This document shows, piece by piece, positions 23,962-35,804 of a stretch of DNA of 64,000 bases. A model generated the notes under the pieces. The model was not told where the DNA came from. It saw nothing but the letters and a program-made list of their open reading frames with translations, and made no database searches. How positions within the stretch are numbered: the first letter of the stretch is position 1; every line of letters begins with the position of its first letter. Source of the DNA: Puccinellia tenuiflora (taxonomy: Eukaryota; Streptophyta; Magnoliopsida; Poales; Poaceae); contig QRDG01000529.1 of assembly GCA_012064385.1 (NCBI GenBank), forward strand, positions 2,700,854 through 2,764,853, written 5' to 3'. The translations under genes and the position numbers were made by a program.

Positions 23962-25331
23962 TCAAGTTTGAGCTTGTTGGTCCCCAACCGAGTTGGGTCC
24001 TAAGAGGTTAGTCACAATAGGTTTGGGAATCCAAATGGTGCTTTTCTTGCCACCACTTTGAGCTCCCACATACTTGGCAAACACATTGCCAACTCTATCC
24101 TTCCCAAGAGAATAAACATCATCAATTATGATAGGGTTGGATGGGGTGCCGTTTGTGCATGAAGAAGCAAAATGACCTTTGCCACGGCAAAGGTAGCAAC
24201 ACCGACTCTTCTTCTTCTTAATAGGCTCCTCAACTTGAGGAGCAATAACTTGAGTCTTCTTGGGAGGTGGCCTTTGTTCAACTCGTGGTTGAGCACGGGA
24301 TTGAACAAGAGGCCGCTTCCCTAGTTGCTTCTCACTAAGAGGCCTCTTCTTCTTCATTGGGCAATCACGAACATGGTGCCCTTCAACCTTGCACTTGAAG
24401 CAAGTGATCTTGGCCGGATTCTTGACTTGAACTTGGCCCTTCTTCTTCTCAACCTTGGACTTGATCTTGTTGTTGGAGTTGAATCCAAGTCCACTCTTGT
24501 CATTGGGGGATTGTTGCACACGCAACATGTTGTCAAGTGCACGCTTCTCTTCATGACGCTTTTCCAAGCCTTTCTTCATAGAAGTGGCTTGGGCCTTGAG
24601 CTCTCCTCTTTTCTCTACATGGTTAGTGATAACACAAGAACTAGAGGAGGTAGATGCATCATTGTTAGAGCAACAAGGCAAAGCAAGTAATTCATCACAT
24701 GATGTACCAATATTTTTAGTGGATGAATTACTAGGACTAGCACATGGCAATATAGCATTTTTAGTTATGGTTGTGCTATTATCCACATGAGGCTCACTTG
24801 ATGTTACCTTTGTAGTGATGGCCTCATGAGATAACTTGAGACAAGCATAGGATGCTAGAAGTTCATCATTAGAGCTAGATAGCTTTTCATGATTTTCTTC
24901 CAACTTCCCATAGGATGCTAGAAGATTATCATTAGAGCTAGATAGCTTTTCATGACTTGCTTCCAACTTCTCATACTTGCTAGTTAGCAACTCAAGTTGA
25001 GCCCTTAGCTCAACATTCTCCTTCATAATAGATGCTTCACAAGAAGTGGAGTTAGTAGCACAAGCATCATTAACTTTAGGAATAGAAGAAGATAACTTGG
25101 CAAGCTCATCATTTAATCTAGCATTTTCATTTTTCGTGACTTTATATTTAGCATGAGCATGGTCACGTTCTTTAATGATTTTAGCAATTATGTCATTATG
25201 AGACTCCTCGATAGATTCTAGTTTCTCCTCTAGAGAAGCACGAGTCTCTTGCTCTTCCACAAGAGCATCTTCCAACGATGCTTTCTCCATAGCATCATCT
25301 CTTTCTATCTTACCTTTTTCTTCAAGGCTTG
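23962..25331 (-). pseudogene. Element C gag-like protein with coiled coil and two CCHC knuckles, main part
   Basis: After the gene's join to 51109-51207 is allowed for, this frame codes about 456 residues. First come long heptad-like coiled-coil stretches rich in E, K and L (two similar repeats around SHEKLSSSND). A basic region follows, then CCHC knuckles CFKCKVEGHHVRDC and CYLCRGKGHFASSC, and a conserved-looking tail with NPIIIDDVYSLGKD and IVTNLLGPN before the stop. Zinc knuckles of this spacing bind nucleic acid in retrotransposon gag proteins. The 5' end is lost to a deletion (51207/51208) and the gene is split by element D (target GCTTG). No pol follows, so the element is probably non-autonomous. 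I recognise this protein type from Triticeae repeats but cannot name the family. An ATG-initiated frame that seems to extend it to 25527 is an accident of the D LTR. Confidence 0.75.
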
Positions 25332-25891
25332 TGATGGGGAGATACTTTATAGGTAGGCCCATGGACCCGGAAAGTAGACCCGCCAAGACCAAGAAGGCCA
25401 ATGCCGAGTCACGAGACAAGTCACATGGGCTGGGCTGGAGACAAGCCGACCAAGGCCCGTGTGGAGAAGGGGACACGTCCAAAGATGGAGTCCAAGTACA
25501 ACCCGGAGTTCTAGTTTGGAAGGACAAAGCCTAGAGTAGGACTCCGTGTATGAGTAGAACTCGACACAGATTGTAAGTCCAGGGACCCGCCACCTTTATA
25601 AGGGGGGTCCTGGATCGTAGTAAGCTAAGCTTCAACCAGTAGAGAGAAACCCTAGCCACCAGAGAGAAGTCGCCGGCTCCTGAGTTGTGGGAGCCGGGTC
25701 CTTGTAATCGAGATATAATCAAGAGCAATAACATAGAAGCAGGAAGTAGGTCTTTACCTCGAATCAGAGGGGCCGAACCTGGGTAAATCCTTGTTCCTTG
25801 GCGAGATTAACCGTTCCTACGTACTTCAGTCATCAATGGCCCCGGAACTCATCTTCCCTGAGGAAGAACTTGCCGTGACAACCCCACGACA
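25332..25891 (+). repeat. Element D 5' LTR
   Basis: A 560-bp LTR with TGATGGGG and CCCCACGACA ends. A TATA box lies at 25595-25601 (TTTATAA). The TTACCTC/GAGG/GAACCTGGGTAA motif lies at 25754-25787. An ATG at 25836 lies inside the LTR, upstream of the primer site and in frame with gag. Confidence 0.93.
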
Positions 25892-25911
25892 GTTGGCGCC
25901 CACCGTGGGGC
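25892..25911 (+). other. Element D primer-binding site
   Basis: GTTGGCGCCCACCGTGGGGC follows the LTR directly. Known Tat-lineage elements use a tRNA-Arg primer; that assignment is from family knowledge and was not checked here. Confidence 0.8.
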
Positions 25912-25958
25912 CTACGGTGACAAAAGGAGTTGAGATCGTTGGAGCTGCTCGTCGAGCT

Positions 25959-27567
25959 ATGGAGAAACTCGCCATCGGGCGGGTCTACACGGATGAGCAT
26001 GGAGAGACCGAGATCGATGACTCAGGCTGGACCTCGGAGATGAACGAAGTTGACGAGGGTTATCAGCTTGTCTTTGGAGGAATCAACGTGTTCGTCGGGA
26101 TGGTTTGCACGTCGGGTCTTCGCGCGAACTCGGCAGAGTCAGTACCAGAGCCAACCGTTGTCGTCGAGTCCGACGGCGAGGAGTCGGTCGGAACTTCAGA
26201 GGTCGGCATCATCGCCGAGTCTGAGGAACCCCTAGCTGAGGAACCAGAGATGCTTCAAGAGTCAGATTCAGATTATGACGCAGATTCAGAGTCCATCCTA
26301 CCCTTGTTTGAAGATCGGCTTGGGTATGGGATAGAGGAAGAGGATTATGAGGAGTCGCCAGTACGCGCTCGTGTTGTGGGAGTCTACATGTCTGGAAACA
26401 CTGGGAATCAGTTTGATCCGACTCTATTGACAAAGAAAATTAATGCAAGTAATGCCGCAGAGAGGGCGGCCGAGTTAACCAACGCTCGTGCTGCGTTGGA
26501 GAAGCAACTAGCTGATATTACAGAGGCAAACCGTAGACTAGCTGCAGAGCAGGCCCGAGTCCAAGATGAAGCTCAAGTCGTGCGGAGGCACCGCGAGGAG
26601 CTTACTTCAATTCAACACCGAAGAGCTAGGAGTCGCTTGCATGATGGAGTCCACATCAATCCAACCAACTTATTCACCACACCTAATGGTCCAGGCAGAG
26701 GAGCCGGACTAGGAGGCTCAGCGGCAGCAGGAGGCGCCGCAGGAGGAGCCGGCGGACCACCACCACCACCACCACCACCCCCAGAAGGATCGGGAGGCAG
26801 CCGTACCAACGGACCACCGCCTGAAGGAGGAGTCGGAGGAGGAGCATCTGGTGGCTTAGGGTCTCAGCCTAACAGATTTCATACCCCAGAGGGACATTAC
26901 TCTAATCCTATGGACAACGTTCATGCGGCGACTCTTAGATTGGAGAATATTGTGGTACCAGAGGGACCAGCAGGACAGGAGACTCGTGAGGCTATCGAGC
27001 TACTGAAGACAGCTTTAACTCAGCAAGCTTTGTATCCAACTTTTCCAGATGCAAGTAGGCTACATTCAACACCCTTTAACTCAGGTACGAGGAGTCGGCA
27101 CGATGAGTCCAACCCGGCCAACTCTACGAGTGCAAGGCGTCGTGAACTAGTGAGGAATCGTGCAAACATGCCAACTACTTCACAGGCTCAGCTAGTAGTT
27201 GATGAAGCAAGGCAACGACGAGAAAGAGAAGCAGCAAGAGCTCGGGAGGCAGAGAGGGACAGAGCGTTAGTGGGTGCAGTAAACCCGCCTCAGCCAACCC
27301 GGGTGCACGAGGAGGTGACTTCTCCTGGTGCTTCCCCAGCGTTAACAGGACCAGAGTGTTTGTCTGATGCCATCAGGTCCGAGTCCTTCCCCAGCAGTTT
27401 CAAGGAGCCGCGCAAGGTTCCAAACTATGAGCCAAACATGGACCCGACCTCTTGGTTGGGTACATACGAGATGGCGATGAGTATTCGCAATGCCACAGGT
27501 AATCTGTGTGCCAAGTTCATGTATCTTATGATGGAGGGAGCAGCCAAGGTCTGGATGCGCAACTTGC
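25959..27567 (+). CDS. gag: Element D gag, amino-terminal part
   Basis: The frame is open from inside the LTR through the primer site. I give the first methionine after the primer site (25959), but 25836 is an alternative. The protein has an acidic amino-terminal region, a coiled coil (about 26440-26640), a glycine-rich and polyproline linker (about 26700-26870), and then the retrotransposon gag core. The core contains FKEPRKVPNYEPNMDPTSWL, YEMAMSIRNAT and LMMEGAAKVWM. This core forms the virus-like particle. The frame is cut after the Asn codon of WMRN by element E and resumes in frame at 39990. Confidence 0.82.
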
Positions 27568-30500
27568 TGTAGCGCCCCGACCCCGGAATTATACAGAGAG
27601 GCTATGAATTCGACACAACCATCAATGCATAAGACAAAGATCGGGACTTGTGGAACAGAACTTGCACAAAGCATGACTCTACGACACAAAAGTATAGCAA
27701 CTCATATAACGAGAAGAATACCAATATTACAAGCAAAAGGATCACCGATCCAACAATTCATCAAGCGGAATTGAAGTAGCGTTGTCTAATACAACAAGAA
27801 GCAAATTATGGCCTAAGAGGCCTACAGATAAACATCACCCAAGCCAGCTTGTTCCACGGTCCCAAGCTGCCACCTGGGAACCCCAGACTAGTAGTCGACG
27901 TCAACGAAGAACCCACCTAGCTGCTCGGTGTCGTCCTCCTCTGAAACACAAAATCATAGAGGCAGCAAAGAGAGACTGAGTACGATGTACTCGCAAGTTT
28001 AGTAGGGCGATATAGGCCCCATGACTGACGGAGGCTCTAAAGCTGTTTATGTATTTCTTTTGCATAAAGCTAATTTTAATAAACCGAAATATAAAATGAC
28101 ACATGGCATTCGTCTACTCAGAATATTTTGATAAAGGGGTAAGAGAGTAACATTTTCATCTTCGGTTCTCGGCGAACCTACTTGCAACCAACACCACTCA
28201 TCTCACACAAAGGCACTCCCTCGACTCCCCTCGAGGAAATGAACCTTTATCTCAAGTTGATTATGCAACCTTTAGCTGCCATATCAATTAGGTTAAAAGT
28301 TATCTATGGTCTCGTATATCCGTTCCCAAGTCGTCCATAACCGCGGACACGGCTTTTCGAAAAGATTAACCCTGCAGGGGTGTACTATTTGAAGTCGCCA
28401 GGTTTCCGCAGGAACCCCAGCTCCTTATCCATTGGTACCGTCCGGCTCACCTAGTTGGCCCTCTTCCGGGGAAGACCGGCGAGCGGGCGCGGTTAGACCT
28501 TTACATTGCATGAGACTTACTCAAGGGCCATCAGTGGCGGAAGGACAGGTTCAGCGCTCCCAGCGCCCTGCCCCACCGTCACATCCTACACACCACCATC
28601 CTCGTTTCCTTTTTCCACCAACACCACACACGCGCAAATGGAAATAGCAAACTAGAGGACCCTTGACAAGCCCCTCACAAATTATTCGGTCAAAGGGGGT
28701 TCCATATGCCCCCACCTCCGGAAGCACGCTCGATCTTGGTTCTAGAGACAAGAACTCGCACCTAGGGGCTAGAGTGAGGCAAAGCACCATCCCCGACGGC
28801 AACTCACCCAAGCCATCTTAGCATTTTAATTAAGCATCACAATTATCCACCATGCCCGAGTCATTCCATCAACATCAACAATTATGGAATTCAACAACGG
28901 ACAAACTAGTATTTCCACTAAACATTTCTAAGCATGGCTAAGCATAGCTAAGCTTATGAATATAACAATAATTCTATCTTTATCTCGGCCAACACTTCAA
29001 CCCTAGGTATCATAGGTAGGGATACATGTGATTGGCTCGGGGAAGAACATGCATTCATAGGATACTCTAATAATTACCAAAAGAGGCATTGAACCGCATG
29101 CAATATTATGGTGGATAAAATAATTTTATAAAATCATAGGATGCTAGATGCCAAGAAGGTTAGGTTATCTCTTGCCTTGCTGCCCGGTCGTGAAGTACTG
29201 CTCGTCGGGGTAGTTAGAGAGACCCTCGACTCCGGAATCTATCGATACCCAAAGAAAATACAAAGCACACATAAATCACACGATCACAAGGTGCAATGAT
29301 CAATCACATGATGACATGACAAGTTGATGCATTGATATTATCATTTAAATTATTTAACAATTTAAATGGAGTTCCAAATAATTAGTGCAATTATTTGGAC
29401 ACAACTCCATATTTATCTTAGTGACCACAATTCTTTATAAATTATCAAATTATTAGAGAAGTGGCTCAATATGCATGAACATGACATGAAACGGGTAGGG
29501 TTAGTCATTCCGATCATTTTGGTACTTTATTTGTAATTTTCGGAGCACCGATGAATAAATGGCAATTTGATTAAATAAATAAATTTAGTTCTTTTAATCA
29601 AATTATGAATATCATCAAATAAATATTTGTGATCATGAATTGATATTAGCATGGTTTAATAGCATTTGACATGTTGATCACTTTGATAGTTGATTCATAA
29701 ATTTTGGATCAATATTCATCGAAATGTGATTTTTCCCACGTTAGGTAATAAATATGCCATGCTAGGGTTTTCCCAAATTAAAGGGAAAATATTTTTACTC
29801 AAGAGGTCAAGCCAAAGTCACCAATAGGTAGATAACATTTTGCTGAGCGATTTGATATTTCATTTGCAATTTTTAGAGCCATATTTAAAAAGATATCACA
29901 TTTCTAAACTCAGTTTATTTCACAAAAGGAAAAACCCTGTGCAGACAGGCCGGCCTTGTGCCGGCCAGGCCGGGCTGCAGGCCGGGTGGGTGCCCGAGTG
30001 CACCGGCCCAGAGCCGGCCCAGGCTGGGCGTGCAGGCCGGGGCACTGGCCGAAGAGGCCGGCCTCGTGCCGGCCCAAGCCAGGCTTGCAGGCCGGGCACC
30101 TGCCCGAGGCCTCCGGCCTCCGGCCGGCCCAAGCCTCGGCCAGGCCGGGACACGGCGCGGTGACGCCAGCGGCACGGCGGTGGTCGACGGCGACCAAACC
30201 GACGGCGAGGAGAGGGAGAAGGGCGCTGGAATGGCTAGCAAGGACGCACGGCTCACCTTAGGTACGCACGGGAGGACGACGACGGCGCGGAGGGGCGGAG
30301 TCGCCGGGAATCGGCCGGCGAGCGGCTCGGCCGAGGCGGGATGTCGATGACGGAATCGTCGATTCCCGACCACCCCGGCTCGATTCCGTGGCCTGGAAGG
30401 ACGGTGAGGATGCGGTGGAGCGAGCGCCGGCCTTCAGTCGACCTTGCGCGCACGGATACGACGGCGGCGAGCTCGAACCCCACGGCGGCAAGGAGGAGCT

Positions 30501-31352
30501 CGGGTGGGGAGAAAGAATCGCTCGATCCGGAGAGAAAGGAGAGGAACGGAGAGAGAAGAAGAAGGGGGGCAGGTGAGCGTCTTCGACGTGGCCCTTGACC
30601 ACCAGGGGGCAGCGGCAGGGCGGCATGGGCATCGCCGACGCGGCGGCATGGCGCCAGTGGAGCTGGCCACCGTGGAGGAGAGAGGGAAAGGAATTTACGA
30701 AGAGGTCCCTGGAATTTTTGAAATACTTGCAAACAAGCCCAGCAGTAGGGTTCATCCAATTAATTAGGGCACCAGGATATTTTCTAAAATTCCAGAAAAA
30801 TTTATATAGGCTATAATTAACTCTCAGAAGCACCACAAAAATTTGTGAGGGCAAATAAATTAATTTGACCAACATTTGTTCATAGCTTTTAAAATAGGGT
30901 AAAAGGGAGCAATTTCCAAAATGCATTTAAATGGGGCATTTATACAATTCCAAAAATATTGAAAATTTTCATGGAAGCTCTCCCAACAATATTGAGACTC
31001 CCCATGATTTTACTTTGAATTTTTGGAAGTTCTAACTTGGTCCCAAAAATAGGAATTGAATTCAGCCGATTTTGATCTCTCATGTCATTTCTTATTTACC
31101 CAATCTTAGGAATTGAGAAATGATTTCAAAAGGTGAACCTGGAACTTCCTATACCATTTGGGAGTCCAAGCATGATTTGTTTTGACAGTTGAGCATTTGC
31201 ATTGGTTGGATGTGGGGAAGTTTGACTCCCCATTTAATTTGTTGCCAAGTGAAGATTGAAAGGCAAAATGCATATGGATGCAATGATGCAAACATGGAAA
31301 CAAAAGTGGAAAAATTCTTCGTATTTTTCGTTACCAAGTTAGGGCTGTTACA
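27568..31352 (-). repeat. Element E 3' LTR
   Basis: A 3785-bp LTR that reads TGTAACAGCCCTAAC at its start on the minus strand and GGGCGCTACA at its end. The GGCCGG-rich array is at 29945-30155. The open frames of up to 222 codons in 29.8-30.9 kb are present identically in the other LTR, follow GC content, and match nothing I recognise. Confidence 0.93.
29945..30155. repeat. GGCCGG-rich array in element E LTR
   Basis: Irregular copies of GCCGGCC, CAGGCCGGG and CCGGCCCAAGCC. Homologous arrays lie at 38577-38785 (other LTR of E) and 8262-8470, 11519-11719 and 17940-18152 (LTR copies of B). It is extremely rich in CG and CHG methylation sites and lies upstream, in element orientation, of a T-rich stretch. 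Confidence 0.7.
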
Positions 31353-31368
31353 ATTCTACCCCCCTTAC
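31353..31368 (-). other. Element E polypurine tract
   Basis: The minus strand reads GTAAGGGGGGTAGAAT immediately before the LTR start. The corresponding tract of element B (12932-12946) has AAGAGGGTAGAAT. Confidence 0.75.
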
Positions 31369-31388
31369 AGGAATCTCGTCCCGAGATT

Positions 31389-34300
31389 CTAGGCTTGAGT
31401 GAAGAAGGTGGGGTACTCCTGACGAAGACTAGTTTCTCGCTCCCATGTTGCTTCTTCCTCGGAATGGTTGGACCATTGAACTTTGAGGAACTTGATGGAC
31501 TTGTTGCGGGTTTTCCTCTCCGCTTCATCCAAGATGCGAATAGGATGCTCGCGATAGGTCAAGTCCTCCTGAATGTCCAATGCCTCATGATCAACCCCAC
31601 GGATGGGATCCTTGAAACACCGGCGGAGTTGGGAAACATGGAACACATCATGGACATCCGGGAAATTTGAGGGCAACTCAAGTTGATAGGAGAGATCTCC
31701 TCGCTTGGCTAGGATGGTGAAAGGGCCAACATAGCGAGGTGCCAACTTGCCCTTGATTCCGAAGCGACGAACGCCTCGGAGAGGAGAGACTCGAAGATAG
31801 GCCTTGTCACCAATTTCATAGTGGACCTCTTGATGGTGCTTGTCATAATAGCTTTTCTGACGGGATTGAGCAGCCTTGAGATTTTCCCGAATAACACGGA
31901 CTTTCTCTTCGGCTTCATTGATCACATCAGGACCGAAGAGTGGCCTCTCCCCGGTTTCAGACCAATTGAGAGGAGTCCGGCATTTTCTCCCATATAGAAC
32001 CTCAAAGGGAGCCATTTGCAAACTGGCTTGATAGCTATTGTTGTAGGAGAACTCGGCGAGAGGAAGGTACTTTTCCCAACTCTTACCGAAAGAGATGACA
32101 CAAGCCCGAAGCATGTCCTCAAGAACTTGATTCACCCTTTCAGTTTGCCCGTCAGTTTGAGGGTGGTAAGCAGTGCTCAGGTTCACACGGGTTCCCAAAG
32201 CACTTTGGAAACTCTGCCAGAATTTGGATACAAATAGACTTCCCCGGTCCGATATGATGCTTATAGGAATACCATGGAGAGGGAAGATCCGAGCAAGATA
32301 CAACTCGGCTAGTTGCTTGGCAGTGATATCCTCGCGAACGGGGAGGAAGTGGGCGACCTTGGATAGACGATCAATGACTACCCAAATGGCATCATTACCC
32401 CTTTGTGATCGTGGAAAACCGGTAATGAAATCCATACCAATTTCATCCCATTTCCATTCAGGAACGGCTATGGGGCGAAGAGTACCAGCTGGCCTTTGAT
32501 GTTCAGCCTTCACTCGGCGACAGACATCACATTCGGCAACATAATTTGCAATCTCCCGCTTCATACGGGTCCACCAGAATTTAGGACGAAGGTCTTGGTA
32601 CATCTTGGTGCTACCGGGATGGATAGATATGGGAGACTCATGTGCCTCTTGGAGAATTAACCCCTTGGTATTTCCACTCTTGGGCACCACAAGACGTCCT
32701 TCGAAATAGACAACACCGGAGTCATCGATAGAGAAACACTTGGCCTTTCCACTTGCGGCATTCTCCTTAATCTTGAGGATGCCCGCATCATTTTGCTGGG
32801 CGGCCTTGATTTCATCATCAAGAGTGGATTTGATCTCGAGGTTAGCCAGAAAACCAGAAGGGACAATTTCCAGATTCAACCTAGCGAACTCCTCATGAAG
32901 AGCAGGTTGGGCCTTTTCAACCATCAATGTATTGCAATAGGCTTTGCGGCTCAGGGCATCCGCCACGACATTTGCCTTGCCGGGTTGATAGTTGAGAGTC
33001 ACATCATAATCTTTTATCAATTCCAGCCATCTCCTCTGCCTCAAGTTCAGATCCGGCTGGGTGAATAGATATTTCAGACTTTGATGGTCGGAGTAGATCT
33101 CGCAACGGTTGCCCAAGAGGTAGGGCCTCCATTGCTTCAGAGCATGTACCACGGCGGCAAGCTCCAAATCATGAGTTGGGTAATTTTGCTCGTGTGGCTT
33201 GAGTTGACGGGAGGCATAGGCGACCACATGGCCCTCTTGCATCAAGACGCAGCCCAAGCCTTGGAGAGATGCATCACAATAGACGATAAAGTCCTTGGCG
33301 GTATCGGGAAGGACAAGTACCGGGGTGGTGGTGAGCTTGACCTTGAGGGTTTGGAAACTCTCTTCAGCCTTGTCTGACCACACAAATTGTTTGCCTTTCT
33401 TGAGGAGGTCAGTCAGCGCCTTGGCTATCTTGGAGAAGCCCTCGATGAATCGGCGGTAATAACCCGCCAATCCAAGGAAGCTTCGGATATCTTTAACAGA
33501 CTTGGGAGTTGGCCAATCCAGGATGGCCTGAATCTTGTCAGGTATCACCGCTACTCCAGCAGCCGATACCACATGACCGAGGAAAATGAGCTCCTTCAGC
33601 CAAAACTCACATTTAGAGAACTTGGCATAGAGGCGATGATCACGGAGCTTGGTCAAAACTAGCCGAAGGTGTTCAGGATGTTCGTCTTCGGTCTTGGAGT
33701 ACACAAGGATGTCATCGATGTAAATGATGACAAACTTATCGAGGTACTCGTGGAAGATGGAGTTCATTAGCCTCATGAATGTAGCCGGAGCATTTGTGAG
33801 GCCGAAGGACATGACGGTGTATTCATATAACCCATAGCGGGTAGTGAAGGCCGTCTTCGGAATATCCTCCTTTCGGATTTTTATTTGATGGTAGCCTGAC
33901 CTCAGATCCATCTTGGAGAACACCGTGGCTCCAGCTAGTTGATCGAACAAGTCGGTTATTCGAGGAATTGGATACTTGTTCTTGATGGTCACCGCATTAA
34001 GAGGGCGGTAGTCAACGACCAGTCGAGGAACATTTGTATCCCTCTTCTTGACAAAGATGACCGGGCAGCCCCAAGGTGAGCTACTCGGACGGATAAATTC
34101 TTTTTCCAGCAGCTCATCAAGTTGCTTCTTCAATTCAGCTAGCTCTTCCGTTGGCATACGGTAGGGCGTCTTGGAAACTGGGGCGGTTCCCGGAACCAAC
34201 TCAATCACAAACTCCACGCTGCGATCAGGTGGCATGCCGGGCAATTCCTCCGGAAAGACATCGGGGAAATCACACACCACCGCGACTTCAGACATATCAG

Positions 34301-35804
34301 GCGGGGTGATTCCTTCCAGGAAATAAAGACTGATCTCCGGTGAAAGAGGAGTGGCTGCGGAAGGGGTTGCAGATGTTGGGGACCAATAACGCACTTCCCC
34401 ATACCTTGGGTGGAACACTGTGACAGTCTTGGCAGCACAATCCAGGTTTGCCTGATATTTCACTAACCAATCCATGCCCAGGATAACATCGATACCCTCC
34501 GACCTCAGGGCTATCAATGAGAACGGAAAAGGGACTGACCCTACGGCTATTTGAACATCGGGAGATATCCAATTTGTACGCCAACTAGAGCCCGGGGTCT
34601 TGACCACTAACGGGGGATCCATCATCACAAACGGTATTTGATGATTGTGTGCATATGATATGGATATGAACGAATGCGAAGCTCCAGAATCAAATAGCAC
34701 TGAAGCTGGATAAGTATTGATTTGAAGCGTACCCATAAGAACTCCGGGGTCCTCCTCAACGCCTTCAGCCGAGACGTGGTTCAAGCGGCCACGGCTGACG
34801 GTGGTAGCCTTGGCGGCTGGGGTAGAGGGTGCTGGTGCAGGCGCTGAGGGAGCCGGTGCCTTCTGGGGACACTCCCTGGAGTAGTGCCCCGGCTGGCCAC
34901 AAGCGAAGCACGTGACCCCCGGTGGTGCAGGCAGTCGAGGGCGAAAACCGCCTCCAGCCGCACCCAAGGTCGAAGTAGCTGGGCGAGGCGGAGGTGGCAG
35001 GTACCCGGTGGGCTTCGGCGCGAAGGGCGCCTTTGGCACGGCGCTGAAAGGCACGAAGACCTTGCGCTTCTTGCCCTCCGAGGAGGAGCTCTGGTGGTCG
35101 GTGGAAACTGGCCTCTTAGAAGCCTCTAGCTCCTTCCTACCTTGCTCCATGGTGAGAGCCTGGTTGTAGAGCTCTTGGTAGGAGGTGAACTTGAAGGGTA
35201 GGAGCTCGTATCGAAGGCGAGGTGCGAGCCCCTTGCGGAAGAGGTATTGCTTGTCCTCATCATTCGTCACGTCCCGAGGGGCGTAACGAGAGAGGTGGTT
35301 GAACTCCCATCCATAGGACTGGACGTCCATGCGTCCCTGGGTTAGGTCCAGGAACTCCCGCCTCTTGAGCTCGAGGATGGGCTTGGGGATGTACGCCGCA
35401 CGGAAGGCGGTGCGGAACTCCTCCCAAGTGACAACATGGCCCGCGGCGACCATGGCCACGTGGCTCTCCCACCAAGAGCCGGCGGCTCCTTCCAGTAGGT
35501 AGGTGGCGAAGTTGACATGCTCCGCTGCCGGGACGTGAAGAGCGGCAAACTTGCGCTCGATCGCCCGAAGCCAATCGTCCGCATCAAGCGGCTCCTTAGC
35601 TTCGGAGAATGTAGGAGGTTGGGACCGCAAGAACTGGTTAAGAGTGGTGTAGTCCGTGTTCCTCCTGGCCCCTTGCTGGACCAGCTGCTCGAGCAACTGC
35701 TCATTGCGCAGACGGTTTTGTTCAATTGCCATCATAACCTCCGCCATCGAGGATGGCGGTGGTGGATCAGGGTTGCTATGTTCCCCACGACGGGTAGGAG
35801 CCAT
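31389..35804 (-). CDS. gag-pol: Element E gag-pol polyprotein with chromodomain
   Basis: One frame of 1471 codons begins at MAPTRRGEHSN. An in-frame ATG 12 codons upstream is less likely because the family protein starts MAP. Domains in order, by residue: gag core (about 60-215, YLLEGAAGSWWESH), CCHC knuckle CFACGQPGHYSREC (about 299-312), aspartic protease LFDSGASHSFIS (about 370), RT with YIDD (about 695), RNase H (VYCDAS to NVVADALSRK, about 820-950), integrase (zinc finger, GMDFI, ISDRG, QTERVNQ; about 1080-1310), GPF-type tail (RYVGPFTIL), and a chromodomain-like end (HPIRILDEAERKTRNK, VQWSNHSEEEATWE). The chromodomain is the mark of the Tekay/Del chromoviruses and is thought to steer integration to heterochromatin. 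No stop or frameshift was seen. Confidence 0.95.
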   Translation of the reverse strand: MAPTRRGEHSNPDPPPPSSMAEVMMAIEQNRLRNEQLLEQLVQQGARRNTDYTTLNQFLRSQPPTFSEAKEPLDADDWLRAIERKFAALHVPAAEHVNFATYLLEGAAGSWWESHVAMVAAGHVVTWEEFRTAFRAAYIPKPILELKRREFLDLTQGRMDVQSYGWEFNHLSRYAPRDVTNDEDKQYLFRKGLAPRLRYELLPFKFTSYQELYNQALTMEQGRKELEASKRPVSTDHQSSSSEGKKRKVFVPFSAVPKAPFAPKPTGYLPPPPRPATSTLGAAGGGFRPRLPAPPGVTCFACGQPGHYSRECPQKAPAPSAPAPAPSTPAAKATTVSRGRLNHVSAEGVEEDPGVLMGTLQINTYPASVLFDSGASHSFISISYAHNHQIPFVMMDPPLVVKTPGSSWRTNWISPDVQIAVGSVPFPFSLIALRSEGIDVILGMDWLVKYQANLDCAAKTVTVFHPRYGEVRYWSPTSATPSAATPLSPEISLYFLEGITPPDMSEVAVVCDFPDVFPEELPGMPPDRSVEFVIELVPGTAPVSKTPYRMPTEELAELKKQLDELLEKEFIRPSSSPWGCPVIFVKKRDTNVPRLVVDYRPLNAVTIKNKYPIPRITDLFDQLAGATVFSKMDLRSGYHQIKIRKEDIPKTAFTTRYGLYEYTVMSFGLTNAPATFMRLMNSIFHEYLDKFVIIYIDDILVYSKTEDEHPEHLRLVLTKLRDHRLYAKFSKCEFWLKELIFLGHVVSAAGVAVIPDKIQAILDWPTPKSVKDIRSFLGLAGYYRRFIEGFSKIAKALTDLLKKGKQFVWSDKAEESFQTLKVKLTTTPVLVLPDTAKDFIVYCDASLQGLGCVLMQEGHVVAYASRQLKPHEQNYPTHDLELAAVVHALKQWRPYLLGNRCEIYSDHQSLKYLFTQPDLNLRQRRWLELIKDYDVTLNYQPGKANVVADALSRKAYCNTLMVEKAQPALHEEFARLNLEIVPSGFLANLEIKSTLDDEIKAAQQNDAGILKIKENAASGKAKCFSIDDSGVVYFEGRLVVPKSGNTKGLILQEAHESPISIHPGSTKMYQDLRPKFWWTRMKREIANYVAECDVCRRVKAEHQRPAGTLRPIAVPEWKWDEIGMDFITGFPRSQRGNDAIWVVIDRLSKVAHFLPVREDITAKQLAELYLARIFPLHGIPISIISDRGSLFVSKFWQSFQSALGTRVNLSTAYHPQTDGQTERVNQVLEDMLRACVISFGKSWEKYLPLAEFSYNNSYQASLQMAPFEVLYGRKCRTPLNWSETGERPLFGPDVINEAEEKVRVIRENLKAAQSRQKSYYDKHHQEVHYEIGDKAYLRVSPLRGVRRFGIKGKLAPRYVGPFTILAKRGDLSYQLELPSNFPDVHDVFHVSQLRRCFKDPIRGVDHEALDIQEDLTYREHPIRILDEAERKTRNKSIKFLKVQWSNHSEEEATWERETSLRQEYPTFFTQA

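Noticed and set aside
25332..25527. Extension of the element C gag-like frame into the D LTR, giving an apparent 521-codon protein
   Set aside because: The extra amino-terminal residues are LTR sequence of element D read in reverse; the true upstream part is at 51109-51207.
30258..30926. A 222-codon minus-strand frame and several other long frames in the E LTR, repeated at 38889-39557
   Set aside because: They lie in the GC-rich part of both LTRs, overlap each other on both strands, and show no recognisable domain; GC composition explains them.
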